Origin: Lunasporangiospora selenospora
Lineage: Eukaryota > Mortierellomycota > Mortierellomycetes > Mortierellales > Mortierellaceae
Assembly (NCBI GenBank): GCA_015680635.1
Contig: JAABOA010000572.1
Coordinates: 1 to 13,474 of the forward strand
Length of the DNA: 13,474 nucleotides
Direction: 5' to 3'
The notes below the pieces were generated by a model. The model saw only the letters and a list, made by a program, of their open reading frames with translations, was not told where the DNA came from and ran no database searches. The translations under genes were made by a program, and so were the position numbers. This document shows positions 6,605 through 13,474 of the stretch, piece by piece (position 1 is the first letter of the stretch; each line of letters starts with the position of its first letter).

Positions 6605-9235
6605 ATGAGTTCGGACAACTCACAGGCACAGACTACTCGTGTTCGAGCGTTGTCCATCTCGATCAACAGTGCCACTACCATCGCCAACTCCAACAGTCAT
6701 ATCAGCAGCAGCAACAGCAGCAGCAGTAGTAGTTGCACTGCAAACACCGGCAACCAGCAGTACTCGTCTCGCAGTGCCTCCAAGCTAACGTCCTACTTTA
6801 ACTCGGTACCTTCACTCAAGTTCAAGATGCACTATTCACCCAGTCAGTTCGACGCGCCCTCTCGATCGTTCTCGGCTCAAGTTGGTCGTTTTCTTCGGTC
6901 TCATCTGATGATTCGTGACAATGCAGGAGCTACGCGTCAAATCCGCTTCGGCATCCTTTTACCTGGGTTACTCATTAGCTCTTGGCTGGTCTTTATGGTC
7001 AATTCATTTGTCTTCCGGATGATCTTTGGCAATCGGGATTCCGGAGCCAGTCTACCACCAGGAATGCCACCGACCTGGATCGATCGCGGTGACATTTCCG
7101 ACCTGGATATGCGGCCGACTGAAGGCACCAACATGACGACAGCAGTGTTGCTCAGTTGGGAGAGGTTTGATTCGCTCAAAGAGATTGTGGACCATCTCTG
7201 CCCGTACCCAATGTTCAAAGAGATTATGATCTGGAACAACAAGATTGATGTGCACCTGGAGGAAAAGGTAACAACAATGCAGGTCTATGGGTTGGGTACG
7301 AGTGGGATTTGGATCATCATCAGGTTGATGTAAAAATAGCGAACGTGTGCGTGTGAAATGAATGCCCGATGCAGCGCACGAGCACTCTTCCATGCAAAGC
7401 ACAAAAGGGTAATAGGAAAAAAGGAAAGGACTAGAGAGAGGCAGAGAGCACTCACCCCTTTCCCTTCCCCTACATTTTGACTGATTGGGACTGGGGGCTT
7501 GCTCTCTCCCCTTCCTCTCTCAGTCTCTGCTGGAAGACCAGGACTGGACCCTGAACGCAGGAACTAGTCCCAGTGGAGCTTTAAAAAAAAGCACGTCCTA
7601 GCTTCTGAATACCAGCGGACTAAGTCCGCCTTGTCTCCTCGTATCTCTTGCTCCCTAGATGTTCAATTGCCCAAAGGTGCGCATGTTCAACTCGCCCAAC
7701 AACATGTTCTTCGTCGCACGATATATGGCCTGCGCCATGGCATCCTCGCCCTATTGCTACTTCCAGGACGATGACTGGAAGATTCTCTATCTCCGGTCCA
7801 TGTATTCCAATTTTTTGCGCTTCCCTCAGTTCCTACACACGGACACCAACTCGGACGTTTGGTCTCTTACGAACTGGCGCTGGTGCTTCTTTGAGGATGG
7901 TAGGACCCTACGCCAAATTGCACCATCATTCCCATACTCTGTGTAAAGATCTCATTACTAAAATCTAGATTTTTAATTCGTTCGATAGAGGTGAACTTGC
8001 ATGCCTGCTTCTCCTGGCTAGGAACGGGAGCCCTTGCTACAAGGGAGAGCGTTGTCAACTTTTTGAAGCAGGCCTCAGTGACCGAGATGGATCCATTAGA
8101 GTTTGCATATGGTGATATGTACTACTCCACCTTCTTGAACCAAGTTCCGTATCAGCTAGAGAACCACTTGGTAGAGTTGGTTGACCCATTGAAAGATGAA
8201 AAGATTGCATTCAGCGCCGGAGTTTCTGGAAAAGTCAGGAACAAGCTTTATATGGTACGTTACAGGTCCCTTGTTGGGGTAAACCAAGAACAGGCAAACG
8301 TCCTAACAAACTGAAAATATTTCACTTGCTCTAGCATAAAGCCGTCAAGAAATTATGGGATGGTCTTTCAGAAAAGAACCCCATCTTTGAAAAAGAGGAG
8401 CTCCACCCAACATATCTTGAAAGAGATGTCCGCTCACCCTGTGCCGACGATCGGTGTCTTATTTTATCAAACAAACACCCCTTCCCAGACGTCAGGATGT
8501 TCCGATATCGCCCTTATATCGATATTACTGAGAGCGAGAAAATTCATCAGCAATATGAAGATGTGTCGCGCTATGTACAGTTCCCTTTCAGCAAAGCTGT
8601 CGACGGCTTAGACAACACTGCATACAAGAGCACTCAGCCGATTGTAAAAGGGGACTATATTGGTCTGGATATGCTTGTCTCGGTTGAACGCAAGGTCGAG
8701 TATAAATTGCTGTTCCAGATGGGTGACCAGTGGATCAAGAATGCGCGGCTTGAGGTCGCCGGAATAGATGCTGTCTACGTAAGTTGGCTTATCGCCATCC
8801 TCTTTTTTTCAATGCTCAATGAGCCCCTTTATTTAACAATTGTGTCTCTAACCATGCTTCTCCCACTCCACCCGCATGAACATGTGACCATTTGATGAAC
8901 AGCGAACTATTTCATTAGATGTCAACTGCAAGGCAGTCAAGAACCATGATTACAATGGCCACGTCTCTGCCGATTATTTGAAAGAGTTCTTGAATGACTC
9001 TCAGGACAGTCGAGTTTTTGATATGAGAGAAATGAAGAAGTATGGCAAGTATCCCGACGAGGATGAAGATGAGGAAGACAAACTTCTCTTAAACTATTAT
9101 GAAGACTACGGCTGGAGAACGCAGTGCAAGTTTGTGATTCAACGACCATCAGGATTCCGGTTCATGAGACTAGTCAGTGGACGAGACGAGAGATATCCTT
9201 TTGTTATTTACGACTTTGGATGGAAAATTGTTTAA
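6605..9235 (+). CDS. Golgi-type II membrane glycosyltransferase-like protein, five exons, complete
   Basis: Exons are 6605-7267, 7659-7899, 7989-8254, 8335-8778 and 8903-9235, giving 648 aa; every junction is GT-AG and keeps frame. The N-terminus is Ser/Asn-rich (to about residue 60, poly-Ser at 34-43) and presumably cytosolic. One membrane span lies at about 115-138 (start FGILLPGLLISSWLVF), followed by a Pro-rich stem and a lumenal NMT sequon (176-178). The catalytic-like region opens with TAVLLSWERFDSLKEIVDHL and EIMIWNN (206-212), close to the first strands of GT-A enzymes of the GT2/GT64 kind. YFQDDDW (255-261) supplies a DXD-type metal/nucleotide-sugar motif, and CFSWLGTGAL (308-317) plus FAYGDMYYS (340-348) fit the acceptor half. 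The C-terminal 250 residues, with an acidic DEDEDEED patch, match nothing I know. Donor sugar and substrate are unknown. The start has A at -3. Confidence 0.8.
6705..6736 (+). repeat. AGC-type trinucleotide repeat inside coding sequence
   Basis: An imperfect AGC/AAC/AGT run within exon 1 of the glycosyltransferase-like gene encodes the Ser-rich tract at about residues 34-43. Because units are triplets, length changes would keep frame. Confidence 0.75.
7268..7658 (+). other. Long first intron of the glycosyltransferase-like gene (391 nt)
   Basis: The donor is AAG|GTAACA and the acceptor CTCCCTAG|ATG. All three reading frames are interrupted within it, and bridging it joins EIMIWNN...EEK to MFNCPKVRMFNSPNN, a run that reads naturally towards the DDD motif. 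It is three to four times longer than the other introns in the window (77-124 nt). A perfect inverted repeat, GCGGACT-A-AGTCCGC at 7615-7629, covers the best branch-point candidate (CTAAG, 7620-7624) about 35 nt before the acceptor. Confidence 0.75.
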
Positions 9236-9290
9236 TTGTACACACCCATTACCTTACACATAGTCTGTGTTGTTCGATGAACAATGAAGA

Positions 9291-9312
9291 AACAAAACAA
9301 AACAAAACAAAA
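9291..9312 (+). repeat. (AAAAC)n short repeat
   Basis: Four copies of an AAAAC-type pentamer lie 55 nt after the stop of the glycosyltransferase-like gene, most likely in its 3' untranslated region. Confidence 0.8.
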
Positions 9313-9931
9313 TCCGGCCATTGTCTATTCCCGGTTATCTCCATGCTTGCTATAGATCATTGGGTTACAAACACGGGGAGAGGAGGAAAGGGTCTACCAA
9401 TCTTTTCACAAAGGACACGTAAAAGAAAAAGAAAAAAAGATTGTAGGCAATCAATCAAAAGCGCGATTGTTTCTAGGAGTGCAAATGAATGTCCCTACAT
9501 CGGTGGCAAACTGCTGAGCTGACAACAACCAACACCCCCTAAATGAACGACTCAGATAAACAAAAACACAAAAGCCTTGGCCCAGGGTCTGTCATTGTCC
9601 ATGATTACTTTGGTAATGTGCTTCTAGGCGGTCGTACAAATGTTGTTATCAAGGTTCTTTGTATTCTCCATCACTTTTTTGCTGCTTCCTCGAGTACAGT
9701 GATCAAATTCCGAGGATCAAATAGAAGGGGAGAGAGAGGGGTGTCTACAAGGAATTGGGGAATGGAAATCAACACCTGGAAAAAGGATCGAAAAGGTACC
9801 TGCTACCCAGTATTTTAGAAGCCCTTTGACAGCTCATGTATTTTTACGCCAATCAGCAGAAATGCGATGGCGCCGCTGCTGCCCTTCTCGCTACTGCTCA
9901 AACTAGCTGTTTCATCCGAAAGCGGGCACTG

Positions 9932-10138
9932 TCACCATGTCACATCATTCTGACCTTTTAAGAAAGGAATTGTCCTCAAAAAGTGACAGTGGGTGTCTTC
10001 TGACCCATGGACACCGCATATACAGTTCTCGACTGGCCCATGGTTTATGTCCAATGGATGGACTCCGATATCAGAGCCAAACCTACATTTTTCGGGCCTC
10101 CCCATTCTTAGTTTAACCCTCTGCTGTAGTGTGGACAA
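9932..10138 (-). pseudogene. Possible retroelement C-terminal zinc-tail remnant
   Basis: The minus-strand frame contains ENCICGVHGSEDTHCHFL, a C-x-C...E-D-x-H-x-H-F spacing that recalls the Cys/His tail (C-x2-C...H-x4-C type, often with ED before the His) at the end of LINE reverse transcriptases. The expected final Cys-Pro is replaced by Ile-Pro, spacing is not exact, and no reverse transcriptase motif such as YADD is present upstream. If real it is a dead scrap. A short Cys-containing secreted peptide exon or chance are alternatives. Confidence 0.22.
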
Positions 10139-10233
10139 AGGTATCCCCTTATGTACCTGACCTGCAGTCTTCCCCTAGAAACTGAATCTCACTAGGCAGT
10201 CTACAGTTTGCCTCCTGGGAACAATTCGCCAAA

Positions 10234-10371
10234 ATGTCGGGGCAACTGTCTGAGTCCAACAATTCCCATGCCCCAGATCCTTCTATTAATCAGCAGGGCC
10301 CGTTCGAATCCTCTGAACACCCTTCCCTTGACTTTCCTCATTCTCATTTCACAGACAATTTAAGGATATGA
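10234..10371 (+). CDS. Small unrecognised ORF (45 aa)
   Basis: An ATG in excellent context (GCCAAAATGTCG, A at -3) opens a 45-codon frame rich in Ser, Pro, His and Asn that ends at TGA. No signal peptide or membrane span is visible. An acceptor-like TTTCATTTCACAG... site lies inside its 3' part, so the real exon structure, if any, may differ. It is not homologous to anything I know; it may be chance. Confidence 0.2.
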   Translation: MSGQLSESNNSHAPDPSINQQGPFESSEHPSLDFPHSHFTDNLRI

Positions 10372-11723
10372 ACGCGTTCGACATTAAAAAGTGAACACAT
10401 TCGAGAGTAGACGAGTGGAACACCGAGTATGGGAGGAAGGGGAGACATGCGCAGAGAGTTGTGCAGTTCTAGGCACATTAGTCCGTGAACATCGTTTTAT
10501 CGCAGAGATCCCATTGGGCAAACAACCCTGATGTATTGACAGGGCTCACTAACCACAACACGCTTTGCTTACAAGAATTCGGTCGGTGAGTCCATGGATA
10601 GGAGAATATAGTTTACAATGAGCCAAGTGACCTTTTTGCTGCGAGTCCACCTAGAGCGTCCATCGGTGAAGGGAAAAGAAGTGTAAAAAGGCTGGAGCTG
10701 ATACTCTTGGTCAGATGAGCCTCATTGAGAAACAGGTATCCTCAGATTATTTCAGCTTGTACTTTTCAGACAGCACACAACCCGAGTAGATGGGTCAGAA
10801 CATACAAGAGACACCAAAGAGAGATATCAGATATGATGGTGATATACGATCGCTCAGGTACGTTGACCACATTGGTTTTTCTGTCGTCCAAGACGCTGTG
10901 CCCCACACTAACGTGAGATGTTCCTCAAGAACAGGGATGTGCGAGTGAGGAGGCATCAGACCGTCAAAATATATTCCCTCGACTCCAATCTCGCATTATC
11001 TTGTCCTCCAACACGAAAAAAGGGAGTGCAGGACACGACAATGATGGACATTTCCTCATTACTTGATTCTGCAGACAAACGGTCGGGAGAGTAGTGGATA
11101 ATGCATGCCAAAAAATTCACCCTTTCTCTGTACTCTTTTCCTCAACCCCTAGTCAAAACAAACACGCGGGATGCGCATCGATATGCCAGGGTGCAGCACC
11201 CCTCCAGCGCTGGAAGGAATGAAGGGAAGCGGACACTTCTAGACAATAATAATAATTGCCTCCGAAAATATCGATTTTGCCTGTTCTGTCTGATTGTCTA
11301 ACAAGCGTAACACGATCCTGTCCTTTTTGAGTCAGTACTCCTCCTACATTTGAAGAGTGTGTGCCCAATCCAGAAGACGCTGATTAGCCTGCATACCAAG
11401 GGTTAAAATCTTTGTTCTCCACGAGATCGATTGTCGCTCACCCAACCCGGTTCGATGGCAAGGTAACGCAGAGAGCTGTAGCCCCTCTTTTTGAGTACCC
11501 TCTCATCTACCTGCTCGGCTGTCGTAAAGTGAGCCACTGTCTCCACTCCCAGGACATATTATTCATAGACTCAATTCAAAGGGCTAAATATCCTAGACCA
11601 GAGTGTTTGTCCAAAAGGGTTGTATTTGTCACTCACTCCAACAAGACCCTTGCGCCTGTTACGTGTACGATCCGGCCCATTGAAACGGAAACCCCTCCAA
11701 ACATCTCCCTCTCACAATTCGCG

Positions 11724-11731
11724 TATAAATA
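11724..11731 (+). promoter_or_regulatory. TATA box of the GH18 gene
   Basis: TATAAATA lies 181-188 nt upstream of the GH18 ATG, in an otherwise GC-moderate region. Transcription would start roughly 30 nt downstream, giving a pyrimidine-rich leader of about 150 nt. A TATA box suits a regulated secreted enzyme rather than a housekeeping gene; this is inference. Confidence 0.6.
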
Positions 11732-11806
11732 CCATCGACCTTTGTCCATCACCGTTTCTTGTTCTTCACCGCTCCACGCGCTCGCAAATCTCTTTCTTTG
11801 ACTCTT

Positions 11807-11839
11807 CCTCCCACCCCCTCCCACCCCCTCCCACCCCGC
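11807..11839 (+). repeat. C-rich 10-bp repeat in the GH18 leader
   Basis: Three near-perfect copies of CTCCCACCCC run in tandem about 75-105 nt upstream of the ATG. The opposite strand has repeated GGGGTGGGAG, enough G-runs for a quadruplex by pattern. It probably lies in the transcribed 5' leader, within a longer pyrimidine-rich tract that continues to about 11865. Confidence 0.8.
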
Positions 11840-11911
11840 CTGCTCTTCTTCCCTTCCCTTCAGTATCTTCACTTCTCGATCTGCCTGCTTTTTGACAGAT
11901 AATTGACCATC

Positions 11912-13474
11912 ATGCGTTTGACCACTGCTTTGGTGTCGATTGCCTCAGCGGTCATCCTCGCCGTCACCACCACAGTCGTGGCCGAGCCCGCCGTCTCAGG
12001 ATACTTGCTTTTCAACCCCAATGATGGCCCAGCCAAGCTCAAGGCCCTCGCCGACAATGCTGCCAACATTCCCATTAACCGTATCTTCCTCTCCTTTGCT
12101 CGTCCCGGTATGGTCTACGTTCCTGGATCGAACACGCTCGAGCATGTTGGTCTCAACTACATCAACTCGGGTGATTACGGTTTCGCCGACCTGAAGGCCC
12201 AAGTCGCGAAGCTCCAGGCCGGTGGTGTTGAAGTGTTTTTATCCGTCGGAGGCTGGAACTACGGATGCTTCCCATACCTCTATGCCTACTACTCTGTCGG
12301 AGGCTACGGCACAACGACCCCCAACTACTACAAGATTCTCCAGAACGGTGGCTCGCTCGCGGGTTGTACAGAGGCCAACATGTGGTGCTACACTTGCGAG
12401 CCCAAGTGGCAGAACACGGTCTTGGGTGACTTTGACATCTTCCCTGAGCCATCCCATTCTCCTACCTGGCAAGAGGCTCAAGCCTACGTTGTCAGCAAGG
12501 CTGGTGGCCAGCCTCCTGTCTTCCACCCTGAAATGTCTCCTGGTTCGTATTATTCCTTGCTTCGATATAAGAATTCTTTGACTACTTGAAATTTTATCCA
12601 AACATGGCCTAATATCGATAGTGTCATCTTACTCTCCAGGATCTCTCTGGACTGATCCCAAGAACAACAAGGTCAACCTTGTCCCCGGCAGTGATTTGTA
12701 CATCAAGCAGAAGCGCGATCCTTACCAGGATCTTGTCTACCTCGCCAAGGATCTTGGCCTTGTTGGTGTTGACATTGGTAAATCATTTTCTCAGAAAACA
12801 GTTGAAAATATTTGGTCAGCTGGCTCACTCTGGGCCAAAAGAACTTGTACTTACAAAATGCTTGCCATGGATCTCTAGACTACGAGGAGATGTGGCACGC
12901 CGACTACTACAAGGTCGGACCCAGCACTGGCCCATGGACCAACCACCAGACTGTCTACAAGTACGCCGCCATCATGCGCGATGTCCAGATCAACATTCAG
13001 GCCATCAAGCCTTCCATCAAGCTCGGAACAGCAGCCTCGGCTGCAGGAGGTCTCTCAAGCAACTGGTGGGGTGGAAACCTCAAGAACATCTGGTACCTCT
13101 TCTACAAGTGGTATCCCGATGTCTACAACTACATCGCCGCTGGTGCCAACTCTGGAGGAGTTAACGTCATGACCTACGATTTGTCTAACAACCAGCAGTA
13201 TCACGAGTGCCCCGAGCCCGGCATCTGCTCGCTCTCTCAGCAGGTCAACTACTACATGCAGTCCTATGCTCTCAACAACATGACCGCCACCGTCGGTTAT
13301 GAGATCGGTATCCCCGCCTACCCCGATAAGGACCATGACCCCACTCATCAGCTGCCTCTGGTCCAGACCGAGCTCTCAGGCATCCTTGCTGCCCAGGGCA
13401 CCAAGGGCGGTTTCTTCTGGGAGCTCTACAAGCCCCCAGGTGCAGCCGGAAACGTTGATGCCACCTCGACTGCT
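11912..13474 (+). CDS. Secreted GH18 chitinase-like protein, 3' end cut by window
   Basis: Exons are 11912-12542, 12640-12777 and 12879 to the window edge, giving the first 455 residues. Introns are 97 nt (unusual GTTCGT donor) and 101 nt (GTAAAT donor), both ending in AG. GH18 enzymes cut beta-1,4-GlcNAc links in chitin by substrate-assisted catalysis. A signal peptide (residues 1-24, likely cut after VVA) is followed by a TIM-barrel: strand 3 motif FLSVGGWNYG (109-118), strand 4 motif VGVDIDYEE (252-260), strand 6 MTYD (354-357) and a last-strand Trp in GGFFWELY (433-440). Glu259 is the expected acid/base. The family motif DxxDxDxE lacks its first Asp, which is Val252 here. A long Tyr/Cys-containing insert separates strands 3 and 4. 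The start has A at -3. C-terminal domains (chitin binding, GPI site) are not visible. Cell-wall remodelling or external chitin use are both possible. Confidence 0.9.

Larger units (their letters stand above)
9236..11723. other. Long spacer with only weak coding hints
   Basis: No firm gene is seen in 2.5 kb. An AAAAC repeat (about 9291-9312) just follows the glycosyltransferase-like stop and is probably in its 3' UTR. A possible retroelement remnant (9932-10138) and a 45-codon ORF (10234-10371) are listed separately. Other frames at 9543-9818, 10725-10916, 11101-11368 and 11412-11801 carry no motif I recognise and lack splice partners that lengthen them. Confidence 0.5.

Noticed and set aside
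10298-10316. GTTCGAATC, an exact tRNA T-loop word
   Set aside because: The flanking bases do not pair into a five-base T-stem, and no acceptor or anticodon arm fits around it.
1-13474. CRISPR array, bacterial operon or prophage
   Set aside because: There are no spaced direct repeats and the genes are intron-bearing fungal ones.

Overview
This looks like nuclear DNA of a filamentous or early-diverging fungus. Protein genes are split by short GT-AG introns of about 77-124 nt (one is 391 nt), donors resemble GTAAGT/GTACGT/GTATGT, spacers are long and AT-rich with simple repeats, and a decayed Helitron-like fragment is present. The protein style (serine-rich N-terminus, secreted GH18, Helitron debris) suggests Mucoromycota or Mortierellomycota, but that placement is inference. 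No bacterial features (operons, Shine-Dalgarno sites, CRISPR) are seen.

Layout. 1-1812: no firm gene; a weak minus-strand exon candidate (about 252-475) and a G-rich 12-bp minisatellite (812-859). 1813-2901, minus: a Helitron_like_N-type coding fragment whose three blocks join in frame through two predicted introns; the rest of a Helitron (Rep catalytic core, helicase) is absent. 2902-4022: spacer with open but unrecognised minus-strand frames. 4023-5271, minus: a complete three-exon RRP7 gene for pre-rRNA processing (341 aa). 5272-6604: a 1.3 kb spacer between RRP7 and the divergently transcribed next gene, with an A24 tract and an AAAG microsatellite near RRP7. 6605-9235, plus: a five-exon gene for a 648-aa type II membrane protein with a GT-A-like glycosyltransferase core (one TM segment, DDD motif) and an unassigned C-terminal domain. 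9236-11723: a long spacer with a possible retroelement zinc-tail remnant and one small ORF. 11724 to the end: promoter, leader and first 455 codons of a secreted GH18 chitinase-like gene cut by the window edge.

The three real genes do not form an obvious pathway. RRP7 is nucleolar housekeeping. The glycosyltransferase-like protein (secretory pathway) and the GH18 protein (extracellular or cell wall) could both bear on the cell surface, but they are 2.7 kb apart and nothing shows co-regulation. I found no clear new multi-gene system. The best leads are the GH18 catalytic motif lacking its first Asp, the unassigned C-terminal half of the glycosyltransferase-like protein, the in-frame spliced structure of the Helitron-like fragment, and an inverted repeat over the likely branch point of the long intron. 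All exon borders were placed by eye from reading frame, splice consensus and family expectation.
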